A stretch of DNA of 32,222 bases from CAVLCC01 sp963661535 (GCA_963661535.1 CAVLCC010000022.1:1-32222), one strand, 5' to 3'. Positions 7,878 through 17,421 are shown, counted from the stretch's first letter. The notes: a model not told the origin generated them from the sequence alone. Program-made: numbers and translations.

Positions 7878-10800
7878 TTGAATAAGCAGGTCGCCATAGA
7901 TTTTTTGAGATCGATCCTAAGATCTAAGGGACGCTTTATTGCTATTGCGGTTATTGCGGCACTTGGCACAGGCTTTTTTGCTGGGCTTCAGATGACGGCT
8001 CCAGATATGAGGCTGTCGAGTGATCAGTATCTTGACCAAACAAATGCATGGGATTTGCGAGTTGCAAGCACTCTTGGCGTTGATAGCGAGATGATAGATG
8101 AGCTTAGCTCAATCGATGGCGTTGTGGAAGTTTGCGCCGAGAGAGAGGCAGATGTTGCAGCCTCTGTTGGGGGAGTTGAATATTCTGTTAGAGTTCACTC
8201 TCTAGATGAGGGTGCACTTGATGTGGCTGGCGGATCTGGCGAGGCTGGCGGATCTGGCGAGGCTAGCACGTCTAGCGAATCAAACGAGCCCAGCAAAATC
8301 AAAAGCATATGCTCACCAAATTTGTTGGAGGGGAGGTTTCCGCAAAATAGCGGAGAGTGCCTTTTGGGCGCAGATGCGGTTTTTGAAAATCCAGTTTCTA
8401 TAGGCGATAGCGTAGAAATCAAAAAGATGGCAGACAACTCAGATGTTGCAGACACATTTGAAACCTCAACATATACGGTAGTTGGTTTAGTGCGTTCATC
8501 TAACTATATGTGCACTACAAATCTAGGGACCACATCTTTGGGAGATGGCAACCTAGATGATTTTATGTATGTACCTATGGAAGACTTTGACTCGTCTAAT
8601 CCTTACACAAGCGCATATCTCACGGTTGAGGGGGCAAAAGAGAAGCTCAATGGATCTAAAGAGTATCAATCGATAGTCGACAGCATAAAAGACGAGATTT
8701 CTAGCCAAAAGGAACTTCTTGCTACAGGCAGACTTGCGCGTATCAAAGCCGATGGACAAAAAGAGATAGATGATGCAAAAAGCGAATACGAAAAAGGCAA
8801 GCAAGACTCTCAAAGCGAGCTAGACGCAGCAAAAAGCAAGTTAGACAGCGCGCTTTCTCAGCTAAACTCTTCTGCACAACAGTTAACAGATGGACGCACG
8901 GAGCTAAATGCTGGCAAGACTCAGCTTGCTAGCGCTAAAAGGGAACTCCAAAAATCGCGCGAGCTAATTGAAGAGTATCAAGCACAATATGACCAAGGTC
9001 AGGAGAGTTTGGTAGCTGCTAGGGCTTCTGCTCAGGCTCAATTTGCAATTGTGGAGGCTCAAATAGATGCTCTAGAACAGAAGTGGGAACAAGAACTTCC
9101 TAATAGAGATACTTATAGTGCGCAGGCAGATGCTCTAAAGACAGCTATCACAGAGGCTAGTGCTTCTAGGGATCTTTTGCAATCTAAGTTAGACTCTCTT
9201 ATAAAAGATGACCCTCAAAATCCACAAATTGCCGTGCTAAAAGCTCAAATAGAAGAGCTAGATAAAAACATCTTAGAGATGCAAGAAAATCTAAAAAAAC
9301 TAGAGACTGCAATAGAGTTTATAGATACAGGACAGGCGCAAGTTTCACAAGCTCGAGAGCAGCTTCAAGAAACGCGTCAGCAAACGCAAGAGAAATTTGA
9401 GGAGTCGCAAGATCAGCTCAATATGCTTGCTTCAGAGATTGCTAATGCTAACCAAGCACTAGAGGCAGGCGAGGAGCAAATCAATGCCAACGAACAGCAG
9501 CTACTATCAGCGCAAAGGGAGCTTGACTCGGGGCAGGTGCAGTACGACTCGGGACTATCCGAGTATCACTCGGGACTACAAGAATATGAAGATGGTAAAA
9601 CAGCGGCTCAAAGCGAGCTCGATGATGCGCTTGAAAAAATAAATGACGCACAAAGTGAGCTTGATTCAATTTCTTCTCCAGAACTTTATGTGTTAGATAG
9701 AAATCAAAACATAGGAATAGCAAGTTATGACGCAGATGCAACAAGAATGGTAAACATAGCAAACGTGTTTCCGCTGATATTCTTTTTGGTTGCAGCCCTT
9801 GTGTCTCTAACAACCATGACACGAATGGTTGACGAAGAACGTGTTTTGATCGGAACATATAAAGCTTTAGGATATTCCAACTTAACCATTGCTTCAAAAT
9901 ATCTTTTATATGCGCTTTTGGCGTCTGGCATAGGCTGTGTGGTGGGAATTATCTCTTTGTCGCAGTTTTTGCCATACTTCATTATGAATGCCTACTCAAT
10001 TATGTATAAAATTCCAACCACTCCTACTCCCATAGAGCCTGTTATATCTTGCCTAGCCTCAGGACTAGGAATTTTGGTTGTTCTAGCCGCTACTTGGTGG
10101 GCATGTGTGTCGTCTTTAAGGGAGTCTCCGGCTGCTTTGATGCTCCCGCGTGCTCCAAAGGCTGGCAAACGCATTTTGCTAGAGCGCATAGGCCCTCTGT
10201 GGCGCAAAATGTCATTTTCGTGGAAAGTTACTGCCAGAAACATTTTTAGATACAAAAAGAGATTTGTTATGGCAATAATTGGAGTTGCTGGATGCACCGC
10301 GCTTCTTCTAACGGGCTTTGGATTGTCTGACTCCATAAACGATATTTTGACTAAGCAATTTGATTCTCAAGATTCGATCTTTAGATATAGCATTACTGCG
10401 GTTTTAGACGACGATATAAGCACATCGCAGATGTCTAATATTCAAAGTGACCTTGAAAACAACAGCAAAGTTAGCGATTTTACATTCTTGAGGAATGACA
10501 ACGTTGTTGCTACAAGCTCAGATAATTCTGATTTGTCGGTTCAACTTGTGACCCCCCAAAACGTGAGCGAATTTGCAAACTTTGTTGATATGAACGAGAG
10601 AATTTCTAGAAAGCATATAGAGCTATGTGATGGCGCGGCTGTTATTAGCGAAAAGCTTGCGAGCCGCCTTAATATAGCTCAGGGCGATGAAATTACACTA
10701 TATGAGCAAGATAGCGTGGGCAATGCAACAGGCAGCGGCATGACTTTTAAAATTGGCTCCATTATGGAAAGCTATGTTAGCAATTATGTATATGTGACTC

Positions 10801-11378
10801 CTACAGATTATGAGCAGGTTGTGGGGAAGAAATTGAGCCCGAACTATATCTATGTAAAAAATAGTGACGGCTCCATGCAAGATGAGCTTGCCACAGACCT
10901 GCTCAAAATCGATGGAATATCTATTGCAAGTCCTACAGATGATACAGTTGCCCACTATCGAGAGGCTCTAAAAACAGTCGACAGCGTTGTGTTGATATTG
11001 ATTGTTGCAGCAGCAGTTTTGGCATTTGTGGTTCTCTATAACCTTACCAATATAAATATTGCAGAGCGTCAGCGCGAAATTGCAACCTTGAAAGTTTTGG
11101 GATTTGTTAAGCGTGAGGTAAACGCATATATATTCCGCGAGACTTTGCTGCTATCTGCTATTGGTGCCCTTGTTGGACTTGTGTTAGGAATTGTTTTGTG
11201 CAGCTTTGTGATACAAACTGCCGAGGTTGACCAAGTAATGTTTGGGCGAGACATTCATGCGCTAAGTTTTATAATTGCTTTGATTTTAACCATGGTCTTT
11301 GCTGCTTTGGTGTCTCTACTTATGAAGCACAAGTTAGAAAAGATTTCTATGGTAGAAAGCCTAAAATCTGTAGACTAA
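7878..11378 (+). CDS. FtsX-like ABC permease with long extracytoplasmic coiled coil
   Basis: Membrane partner of the preceding ATPase. TTG start, one base after the ATPase stop, with GGTGGAG upstream. The 1166 residues show TM1 at ~19-38, a large extracytoplasmic domain (40-270), a very long Lys/Glu/Gln/Ala/Ser-rich coiled coil (~270-605), three membrane segments (~630-650, 674-697, 725-747), another TM (~796-815) opening the second half, a second extracytoplasmic domain, and three final TMs (~1037-1060, 1089-1111, 1128-1149). This 1+3 / 1+3 layout is two FtsX repeats, as in the large permeases of Gram-positive bacteria. The coiled coil of more than 300 residues could reach across the wall. 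Residues 118-129 carry a GGSGEA duplication. Mechanotransmission or export of an envelope factor is inferred from the family; substrate unknown. Confidence 0.9.
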   Translation: MNKQVAIDFLRSILRSKGRFIAIAVIAALGTGFFAGLQMTAPDMRLSSDQYLDQTNAWDLRVASTLGVDSEMIDELSSIDGVVEVCAEREADVAASVGGVEYSVRVHSLDEGALDVAGGSGEAGGSGEASTSSESNEPSKIKSICSPNLLEGRFPQNSGECLLGADAVFENPVSIGDSVEIKKMADNSDVADTFETSTYTVVGLVRSSNYMCTTNLGTTSLGDGNLDDFMYVPMEDFDSSNPYTSAYLTVEGAKEKLNGSKEYQSIVDSIKDEISSQKELLATGRLARIKADGQKEIDDAKSEYEKGKQDSQSELDAAKSKLDSALSQLNSSAQQLTDGRTELNAGKTQLASAKRELQKSRELIEEYQAQYDQGQESLVAARASAQAQFAIVEAQIDALEQKWEQELPNRDTYSAQADALKTAITEASASRDLLQSKLDSLIKDDPQNPQIAVLKAQIEELDKNILEMQENLKKLETAIEFIDTGQAQVSQAREQLQETRQQTQEKFEESQDQLNMLASEIANANQALEAGEEQINANEQQLLSAQRELDSGQVQYDSGLSEYHSGLQEYEDGKTAAQSELDDALEKINDAQSELDSISSPELYVLDRNQNIGIASYDADATRMVNIANVFPLIFFLVAALVSLTTMTRMVDEERVLIGTYKALGYSNLTIASKYLLYALLASGIGCVVGIISLSQFLPYFIMNAYSIMYKIPTTPTPIEPVISCLASGLGILVVLAATWWACVSSLRESPAALMLPRAPKAGKRILLERIGPLWRKMSFSWKVTARNIFRYKKRFVMAIIGVAGCTALLLTGFGLSDSINDILTKQFDSQDSIFRYSITAVLDDDISTSQMSNIQSDLENNSKVSDFTFLRNDNVVATSSDNSDLSVQLVTPQNVSEFANFVDMNERISRKHIELCDGAAVISEKLASRLNIAQGDEITLYEQDSVGNATGSGMTFKIGSIMESYVSNYVYVTPTDYEQVVGKKLSPNYIYVKNSDGSMQDELATDLLKIDGISIASPTDDTVAHYREALKTVDSVVLILIVAAAVLAFVVLYNLTNINIAERQREIATLKVLGFVKREVNAYIFRETLLLSAIGALVGLVLGIVLCSFVIQTAEVDQVMFGRDIHALSFIIALILTMVFAALVSLLMKHKLEKISMVESLKSVD
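8229..8264 (+). repeat. 18-bp in-frame tandem duplication inside the permease gene
   Basis: GGCGGATCTGGCGAGGCT occurs twice back to back (8229-8246, 8247-8264) and encodes GGSGEA-GGSGEA in a flexible surface loop. It is preceded by a partial GGCT. Length change by slippage would keep the frame. Confidence 0.85.
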
Positions 11379-11398
11379 ACAGACCGCTGTAGATTAAA

Positions 11399-11431
11399 AA
11401 AGACCGTGCCAAGTAATTCGACACGGTCTTT
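11399..11431 (-). terminator. Rho-independent terminator between convergent operons
   Basis: A 10-bp perfect stem AAAGACCGTG (11399-11408) / CACGGTCTTT (11422-11431) with a 13-nt loop. Read on the minus strand it ends in a run of T, fitting the end of the MFS-uroD operon. On the plus strand it follows the permease gene with a shorter T run (TTTAATAAA), so it may act both ways. Confidence 0.8.
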
Positions 11432-11534
11432 AATAAACAACCTTTTTCTACTTAACTAGCAGCACACTTGTGCGCACTTGCGATACATTTGTGCACGGCT
11501 ATCACGCCAGCACGCGCGAGCAAACAACCACAAC

Positions 11535-12539
11535 CTACACGCCATAAACCTCGTGGTTATAGGCTCTAATCTCGTCATCAATAACTTTATCTGTAAGTGG
11601 GAAAATACCCGCATTTTTAATTCCAGATGTAAGGCATGGAATAAAGTGTCCAGCTGCTCCATATGTCTCGCAAACTTTGCGTGTGTCTTGGCGAATTTCT
11701 TCTTCAGTCTGGTCCTCGCGGTCAATAATAGAGTCAATTCCACCCATCAAAACAATCTTTCCTTCAGATTCCTTTTGAAGCTTAGGAATGTTATTTGTGT
11801 TTACTACGCCTTGCCAAATATCTATGCCAAGTTCAATCATATCAGGCACCAAGGTCTCACAATAGCAATCTGCATGGTGAATTATCTTAACGCCGTTTTC
11901 TTTTAGGAATCCATAAATTTTTGCATAGTGAGGCTTAATAAACTCTCGCCAAATTTCTGGAGCATAAAATGTGGAAGTCTTAGAGCCCCAGTCATCGTGA
12001 GAGTTAATCACATCTGGATGCAAATATTCAACCAAAAGCTCTACGTAGTGAAATCTCCAATCCGCAATCATTTGGAAGTAGTCGTGAGCTGCCTCAGGCT
12101 CCTCTAGTGGAGCGCAGAGAGTATCCTCCATACCTAGCAAGAAGTGCGCCCTCTCAAAGATACCTGTGCCAAAGTGAGCAGTCGAGAGATATCCGCGATC
12201 TCGAATATCTTTTTGTAGGGCGAGAGCTTCGTCCCAAGCACCTGGCTCTGTTGCATGTGAGTCCAAATCCGGAACTTTTACTTGCTCCCAATCGCATACG
12301 TCGTGCAGCACCCGTTCGTCTTCTGTAACGTGAGGCATAGCACCTGGAGCATCCTCAGGAAACAAAATTAGGGTGCCCCATTCGTCTCTTGAACTCTTGC
12401 CTCTAACTCTGTTGCCGCGGCAAAATTTCATTAGTGGCTCATTCATAACGAACTCGAATGGCTCCCACTGCACAAGCAATCTGGAAGACTTTCCATTTGG
12501 GTCAAGTGTTTGCTCTAAAACTTCTCTTACATCATTCAT
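11535..12539 (-). CDS. URO-D/MtaA-family protein, copy 1 (probable corrinoid-dependent methyltransferase)
   Basis: Belongs to the uroporphyrinogen decarboxylase-like fold whose non-haem members (MtaA, CmuA, MtbA) move methyl groups between corrinoid proteins and other acceptors; true HemE is unlikely, as its conserved N-terminal RxPxWxMRQAGR motif is absent. The 334-residue barrel carries HDDWGSK at 181-187, IIHHADCYCE at 219-228 (His221/222, Asp224, Cys225, Cys227), LGIDIWQG, GGIDS at 266-270 and HFIPCLTSG at 298-306 (Cys302). His plus Cys residues in these loops could hold zinc as in MtaA; that is inference. About 81% identical, gapless, to the copy at 17566-18570 (hand count). Second gene of an operon behind a GPH symporter, 108 bp apart, AAGGATGG ribosome site. 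Substrate unknown. Confidence 0.8.
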   Translation of the reverse strand: MNDVREVLEQTLDPNGKSSRLLVQWEPFEFVMNEPLMKFCRGNRVRGKSSRDEWGTLILFPEDAPGAMPHVTEDERVLHDVCDWEQVKVPDLDSHATEPGAWDEALALQKDIRDRGYLSTAHFGTGIFERAHFLLGMEDTLCAPLEEPEAAHDYFQMIADWRFHYVELLVEYLHPDVINSHDDWGSKTSTFYAPEIWREFIKPHYAKIYGFLKENGVKIIHHADCYCETLVPDMIELGIDIWQGVVNTNNIPKLQKESEGKIVLMGGIDSIIDREDQTEEEIRQDTRKVCETYGAAGHFIPCLTSGIKNAGIFPLTDKVIDDEIRAYNHEVYGV

Positions 12540-12606
12540 TTATATAACCATCCTTATTAAAAATTCTCATAAATCTAAAATTTGTCTTTAGTGTTTCTAA
12601 CAGCGA

Positions 12607-12630
12607 CTCTACTGTCTCTACTGTCTCTGC
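12607..12630. repeat. 9-bp tandem repeat in the MFS-uroD spacer
   Basis: CTCTACTGT (12607-12615) repeats exactly at 12616-12624, followed by a partial CTCTGC. It lies between the stop of the GPH symporter and the start of uroD copy 1. Confidence 0.7.
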
Positions 12631-12647
12631 TTTAAAGTCAGCCTTTC

Positions 12648-14009
12648 TTAAGCGACAGCACCCTCGCGCTCTGCAATTTCTTTGTCCATTTGATCGATCT
12701 TTGCATCAGATAGCTTAAAGAATGCTAGTGGGATTAAAGATATTGCTATGCATGCTATTGGGAATATTGCATATACACTCTGAATTCCGCTTGCGTATAT
12801 AGTTGGATCTGTTGCGTTAGGATCGTATGCGATCATGCTTAGTGCAATAGGAATGATTACGCCGCGGATAGCAACGCCTAGTTTAATTGCAAGTGAGCAA
12901 AATGCCATCGTAACTCCGCGAGCTTGGCTTCCTGTTTTCCACTCGCCATAAGTTCCACACATTGCATATAACTTTGAAGTAAAGCCATAAGCCATTCCAA
13001 AAAATACTTGGCCCATAAACAATACGCAGCCTACTGCCCATACATTTGATGGAATAACAATTACTAAGGCTTGCATTACTAGCCAGCCTATAACTCCTAT
13101 AAATGTTGTGCCTTTTACCCCAAATTTTTTGCCAATGGATGCTGTGAACAGGGTTCCTATAACAGTGCCTAGATTAAAGAAAACTAGCAGATAGCTTGAA
13201 TCTGTTGGAACTCCCAACACGCATTTTGCATAGTAGGTTGTTAGAGTTGGAACACCAATATAGGCGATAAGTCTAATTGCATCGTGTAGCAAAACAAAGA
13301 TTAGCTGGTCATTTGTTGCAACTGCTTTGCCCATGTCTTTAAAGGTTACAGGTTTTGCAGCAGACTCTTGTGCATCGCAACCCTTTGTAATTCCAAAGTG
13401 AATAAAGTAGCAAATCATAAAGCAAACAGCCATTAATAGTGCAGCAAGGGTGTATGCAATAACTGGAACACTTCCACCTGATGTGCTAGAAAATACTGCA
13501 AATAATGCGGTTGTTATCATAGGAATTAGATATGAAGTTGCTAGTTTGCCAATACTTGAGCCCATTGCAATTCTTGCAGAAAGCCAAGATCTTTCAGATT
13601 GGTCGGTTGAGATAAAGGGAATTAGATTTCTGTTTGCAGTCCAGCAAATGTTCCATATAAAGTGGCTCATTATATAGCCAATTCCAATTAGAACACCTGC
13701 AACCATGTCTCCACCAATTTTTGTAAACATTAACACAAAAAATGCCGTAACAATCGGTGGACAAATCAAAAGCCAGTTTCTGTATTTGCCTGTTTTAAAT
13801 TTAACTTTGTCAATTACGATGCCAGCAATTACAGCAGAGATGGCATCAATTATTGCGGTTGAACCTGCAATTACACCTGTAATGGCTAGAGGGAGCTGCG
13901 CCACGTCTGTTAAAAACAACATAAAAAATATGGTTTCTGTGGTCGACATCATCGAAAATCCGATTTCAGAAATTCCCCAAAGTCCTTTAATACTTTTCTT
14001 AAGAGCCAT
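12648..14009 (-). CDS. GPH-family cation symporter (MFS), copy 1
   Basis: Twelve-helix inner-membrane symporter of the glycoside-pentoside-hexuronide/MelB branch of the major facilitator superfamily. 453 residues from the ATG at 14007-14009, which follows AGGAGGG at the proper distance; a TTG three bases upstream is too close to that site. Seen: GISEIGFSMMSTTETIFFMLFLTDVAQLPL (helix 1), Asp55 in IDAISAVIAGIVIDK (MelB helix 2 position), KTGKYRNWLL loop, CWTANRNLIPFIS, and the late GTYGEWKTG motif typical of GPH carriers. Where MelB has the second acid (Asp59) this protein has Ala59. It is cotranscribed with uroD copy 1 and divergent from the PucR-type gene. Closest relative here is the copy at 18655-20025. 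Substrate unknown. Confidence 0.88.
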   Translation of the reverse strand: MALKKSIKGLWGISEIGFSMMSTTETIFFMLFLTDVAQLPLAITGVIAGSTAIIDAISAVIAGIVIDKVKFKTGKYRNWLLICPPIVTAFFVLMFTKIGGDMVAGVLIGIGYIMSHFIWNICWTANRNLIPFISTDQSERSWLSARIAMGSSIGKLATSYLIPMITTALFAVFSSTSGGSVPVIAYTLAALLMAVCFMICYFIHFGITKGCDAQESAAKPVTFKDMGKAVATNDQLIFVLLHDAIRLIAYIGVPTLTTYYAKCVLGVPTDSSYLLVFFNLGTVIGTLFTASIGKKFGVKGTTFIGVIGWLVMQALVIVIPSNVWAVGCVLFMGQVFFGMAYGFTSKLYAMCGTYGEWKTGSQARGVTMAFCSLAIKLGVAIRGVIIPIALSMIAYDPNATDPTIYASGIQSVYAIFPIACIAISLIPLAFFKLSDAKIDQMDKEIAEREGAVA

Positions 14010-14092
14010 CAAACCCTCCTAATAAATTAGTGATGTGCCTTAAAATTTTTGCTAGACAGATAGATATCATTAGATGCCTAGCATTAGTTTTC

Positions 14093-14108
14093 TCTGTGTG
14101 CACTCAGA
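14093..14108. promoter_or_regulatory. Imperfect palindrome, candidate operator
   Basis: TCTGTGTGCACTCAGA reads the same on both strands except one symmetric pair. It lies 84 bp before the symporter ATG, in the spacer shared with the divergent regulator, as expected for an autoregulated operator. Confidence 0.45.
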
Positions 14109-14195
14109 GGAGAACTTTTGTCCTCTTAAATACATTTAATATTTGTAGCGTTTAAAAATCGATAGAAGATTAGACTACTATTAAATTTATAAAAG

Positions 14196-14210
14196 TGTGC
14201 AAATTGCCTA
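14196..14210. promoter_or_regulatory. Degenerate TGTGCA-N3-TGCACA site
   Basis: TGTGCA AAT TGCCTA: the left arm is perfect and the right arm matches 4 of 6 bases of the palindrome found intact at 20167 and 23752. Location between symporter 1 and regulator 1 supports a role; the match alone could be chance. Confidence 0.4.
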
Positions 14211-14338
14211 CCCTAATAAATTCAAATGATGGTAAACTAAATTTATAAGCATTTAATAATCGATGCCTTTAATAAGTTAAATAATCTGTATTTTTAGTTG
14301 GCTTTAAAATACGCGTTTATGGCAGTTAATGAGGGCAA

Positions 14339-15871
14339 ATGAAACTTACTTTAGAATTTATATATACAAAGTTATCCCTTGACGGAATAAAAGTAAAACG
14401 CAGATTTTATAAAAATACCGTTCCCACACTTATGTGTGTAGGAATTTTAGGAGATGGATTTGATCCAAAAGTAGAAATTTTATACATAGATATTGCCACA
14501 CGAACAAAAGATAATATCTGGCTAAAAATGTATGATGGAAAAAGAGCCTCGCTTATTACTACCTACAGTAAGGAAGAGCACTTTAGCGACTGCGACCTCA
14601 TTTTGGTTCCAGACGATACAGACATGCTTGCCCTAATGCAAGATTTATCTATGCTGTTTATCAAACTAAATTCCTGGGCAGATTCTGTAGCTCAAGCACT
14701 TGCATGTGGTTCGGGACTACAGACCATAGTTAACCTCACTGTTCCAATAGTGGGCAATCCTTTGTATTTTTGCGACACTAGCTTTCAGCAAATTGCAGTA
14801 TGGGGAGGAGAGATGGGCTATACAAGTCCGATATGGAAATACCAAATTACATATCATTATCTTCCATACACTACCATGCAAAATCTAATTGATACAGGGG
14901 ACCTCACAAAAATATTTGGACAATCTAAAGCTTGGATTGTTAAAGAATCGGAAGCTTTTGGAACCCCTTTTGTTTGCAAGTCGCTATATCAAAATGGACG
15001 GCACCTAGGCAACCTCTTCTTTATTCAGTATTACAAAAAGCTTAACTATTGCGATATTGAAATTGCAGAGTATCTTGGCAATTTGGTGGCCCAAGCTGTT
15101 ATAGGAAACAGAAGTTATATAGAGGCATCTCCCTTATATAACTCCCACTTTATAAAAGAGTTAATAGATGGCAAGAAAGTTGACAGCCAGGTTTTAATTG
15201 ATTATCTAAAGGCTCTAAGATGGAACAAAGACGATGTTTATGTAGTTGCTATACTTGCGGTTAAAAAAGAAAAAGAGGCGATTAAGCATCACATTATGGC
15301 GCTTATATCTTCGCAGCTAAATGCTCAATGCCTAGAATACGATGGCAATGTTGTGGCTATTATTAACATTTCTAGTAGTTCTATTGATGCAGCCTTAAAA
15401 CCCCTTAAGAGCATTTGCAAAACATTTAAATGCAATCTTTCGCTTAGCGAGGATTTTGATGATTTTGAGCAAATATCTCAGTTCAATAGGCAAGCAAAAG
15501 TTGGACTCGAGATGATAAAAGACAACAGCGTAAGCAATACAATTTTGTATAGCTCAATCTTTCTGGATGATGCAAACAAGATTTTGGCTGAGAACATTCC
15601 TATATCTAGGCTAGCTAATGCTCTAGATAGATTTGACAAATTGCACCATGCCTCGTTGTGTGAGACTCTGTTGAACTGGCTATTAAACGATAAGAACTCT
15701 AGCAAAACCTCAGACGAAATGTTTATACACAGAAATACGCTTTTAAAGCGCCTTGCTCGAATAGAAGAGGTCTTAGATATTAGCTTAGAAGCATTTGATG
15801 ATTGTCACTTAAAGGCTAGAACAATATATTCGCTAATGAGGATTAAAAATATTGAGGAGCACGATGCATAG
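14339..15871 (+). CDS. PucR-type transcriptional regulator, copy 1
   Basis: Likely senses the substrate of the neighbouring symporter/URO-D genes. 510 residues. The C-terminus (~445-500) has the PucR-type helix-turn-helix core, FIHRNTLLKRLARIEEVL, closely matching the family pattern hRNTL..RL.rIee. The N-terminal ~300 residues (a putative PAS/GAF-like sensor with ALACGSGLQTIVNLTVPIVGNPLYFCD) are shared with the paralogue at 20232-21737. No membrane segments are obvious. GAGGGC precedes the ATG. It is divergent from symporter 1 over a 329-bp region and so probably controls it. Effector unknown. Confidence 0.82.
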   Translation: MKLTLEFIYTKLSLDGIKVKRRFYKNTVPTLMCVGILGDGFDPKVEILYIDIATRTKDNIWLKMYDGKRASLITTYSKEEHFSDCDLILVPDDTDMLALMQDLSMLFIKLNSWADSVAQALACGSGLQTIVNLTVPIVGNPLYFCDTSFQQIAVWGGEMGYTSPIWKYQITYHYLPYTTMQNLIDTGDLTKIFGQSKAWIVKESEAFGTPFVCKSLYQNGRHLGNLFFIQYYKKLNYCDIEIAEYLGNLVAQAVIGNRSYIEASPLYNSHFIKELIDGKKVDSQVLIDYLKALRWNKDDVYVVAILAVKKEKEAIKHHIMALISSQLNAQCLEYDGNVVAIINISSSSIDAALKPLKSICKTFKCNLSLSEDFDDFEQISQFNRQAKVGLEMIKDNSVSNTILYSSIFLDDANKILAENIPISRLANALDRFDKLHHASLCETLLNWLLNDKNSSKTSDEMFIHRNTLLKRLARIEEVLDISLEAFDDCHLKARTIYSLMRIKNIEEHDA

Positions 15872-15880
15872 AGATAAAAA

Positions 15881-15950
15881 TGGAGCCGAGAAACCTCATT
15901 TACATCGAAAAGACTCACTCTTTTCATGTATGAGATATTTCTCGGCTCCA
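15881..15950 (-). terminator. Long stem-loop terminator between convergent genes
   Basis: TGGAGCCGAGAAA (15881-15893) pairs with TTTCTCGGCTCCA (15938-15950); inside, CTCAT.TACAT pairs imperfectly with ATGTATGAG, and at the top GAAAAG pairs with CTTTTC. On the minus strand the stem is followed by TTTTT, so it should end the symporter 2 transcript; on the plus strand it follows regulator 1 without a T run. Confidence 0.75.
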
Positions 15951-16036
15951 AACCTGTGTGTTTAGCGCTTATGCATTTGGGTGTTTAAGGTTCATAGGCA
16001 AGTTCAGCCCAAATAACAAACAAACACTCTCACAAA

Positions 16037-17401
16037 CTAAGCAGCGTCATTTGCAGTGCTGCGCTCAGCAATCTCTTTTTCCATCTCAATAATCTTATTA
16101 TCAGATAGCTTAAACCAAATTAGTGGAATAAGTGAAATTGCAATGAAGATTACTGGCAATACCGAGTATCCAAATTTAATACCCTCAGAGAAAATCATTG
16201 GATCTGCAGCATTTGCATCGTATGCAATCATACCCAAAACTACAGGGATGATAACGCCTCTGATTGCAACGCCAAGTTTAATAGCAAGTGAGCAAAATGC
16301 CATTGTTACACCGCGTGCTCCGCCGCCTGTTTTCCACTCGCCATAGGTTCCACACATTGTATATAGGTTTGAAGTTAGACCATAAGATATACCAAAGAGA
16401 ATTTGTCCAACAAACAATGCAGCGCTTACAGCAAATAGATTTGCAGGCAAAACAATAACTGCTGCTTGGCATACTAGCCAACCAATAACACCAATCAAAG
16501 TGGTTTTCTTGGTTCCAAATTTTGCATTAAACTTAGCACTTAGAGCTGAGCCAATAATGCAGCCTAGGTAGAAGAAGAGCAAGATGATGCTTGAGTCTGC
16601 GGAAGAACCAAGCACGCATTTTGCGTAGTACGTAGACATGGTTGTTACGATGTAGTATCCAATTAGACGAATTGCATCGTGGAGCAATACAACAACTAGC
16701 TGGTCGTTAGAAACAATAGCCTTTGCCATGTCTTTAAAAGTTACAGCCTTAGCAGCTGAACCAGATGCATCGCAGCCTTTTGTGATGCAATAGTGAATGT
16801 AGTAGCAGATTAGATACAAGACTGCAACGATTGCAGCTGCAAGAGTATAGGCGATAACTGGAGTTGAACCGCCACTAACAGCGAATACTGCAAAAAGAGC
16901 AGAAGTCATAATTGGAAGTAGGTAAGATACAGCAAGCTTACCTATACTAGAACCCATAGCAATTCTTGCAGAAAGCCAGGATCTTTCTTCTTGGTTTTGT
17001 CCGATAGAACCAATTAGGTTTCTGTTTGCAGTCCATGAGATGTTCCATACAAAGTGACTCATTATGTAGCCAACACTAATAATTAGAGCAGCAACAATAT
17101 CTCCTCCAACTTTTGTAAACATCAAAATAAAAAATACAGTTACGATTGGTGGACAAAATAGCAACCATGGTCTGTATTTGCCATTCTTAAATGTAACCTT
17201 ATCAATAACAATTCCTGCCACAACAGCCGATATTGCATCAATAATTGCAGAAGAACCTGCAATTATTCCTGTAATAGCTAGTGGCAGTTGTGCTACGTCT
17301 GTAAGAAATATCATGAAGAAAACATTCTCCATAGTAGACATCATCGAAAATCCGATGTCCGAAATTCCCCACAGTGCCTTAATGCTTGGCTTTAAAGCCA
17401 T
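16037..17401 (-). CDS. GPH-family cation symporter (MFS), copy 2
   Basis: Second MelB-like GPH symporter, 454 residues from the ATG at 17399-17401; an upstream in-frame extension of nine codons is rejected because AGGAGGGG sits between it and this ATG. Same landmarks as copies 1 and 3: SDIGFSMMSTMENVFFMIFLTDVAQLPL, Asp55 with Ala59, NGKYRPWLL, SWTANRNLIG, GTYGEWKTGGGARGV. It is visibly more diverged from copies 1 and 3 than they are from each other. It stands alone between the two cassettes: a terminator ends the uroD copy 2 transcript before it, and its own gene is closed by the long stem-loop at 15881-15950. Substrate unknown. Confidence 0.88.
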   Translation of the reverse strand: MALKPSIKALWGISDIGFSMMSTMENVFFMIFLTDVAQLPLAITGIIAGSSAIIDAISAVVAGIVIDKVTFKNGKYRPWLLFCPPIVTVFFILMFTKVGGDIVAALIISVGYIMSHFVWNISWTANRNLIGSIGQNQEERSWLSARIAMGSSIGKLAVSYLLPIMTSALFAVFAVSGGSTPVIAYTLAAAIVAVLYLICYYIHYCITKGCDASGSAAKAVTFKDMAKAIVSNDQLVVVLLHDAIRLIGYYIVTTMSTYYAKCVLGSSADSSIILLFFYLGCIIGSALSAKFNAKFGTKKTTLIGVIGWLVCQAAVIVLPANLFAVSAALFVGQILFGISYGLTSNLYTMCGTYGEWKTGGGARGVTMAFCSLAIKLGVAIRGVIIPVVLGMIAYDANAADPMIFSEGIKFGYSVLPVIFIAISLIPLIWFKLSDNKIIEMEKEIAERSTANDAA

Positions 17402-17421
17402 GTTTACCCCTCCTAATAAAT

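Larger units (their letters stand above)
14010..14338. other. Divergent regulatory region, GPH symporter 1 / regulator 1
   Basis: AT-rich 329 bp with no gene. Contains the 16-bp imperfect palindrome centred on GTGCAC (14093-14108), an inverted repeat AGAGGA/TCCTCT (14106-14126) overlapping its edge, a degenerate operator-like site at 14196-14210, and several ATCGAT words. Promoters for both directions must lie here, but none can be assigned with confidence. Confidence 0.6.

Noticed and set aside
9481..10336. Three minus-strand open frames inside the FtsX-like permease gene
   Set aside because: Overlap a well-supported gene with continuous FtsX features; composition is that of reverse-complement reading.
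11456..11906. Open frames on both strands around the end of uroD copy 1
   Set aside because: One overlaps the uroD coding region antisense; the other reads uroD out of frame. Neither has a start site or motifs.
14106..14126. AGAGGA/TCCTCT hairpin as a terminator
   Set aside because: Lies between divergent genes, short stem, no T run; more likely part of the regulatory region.
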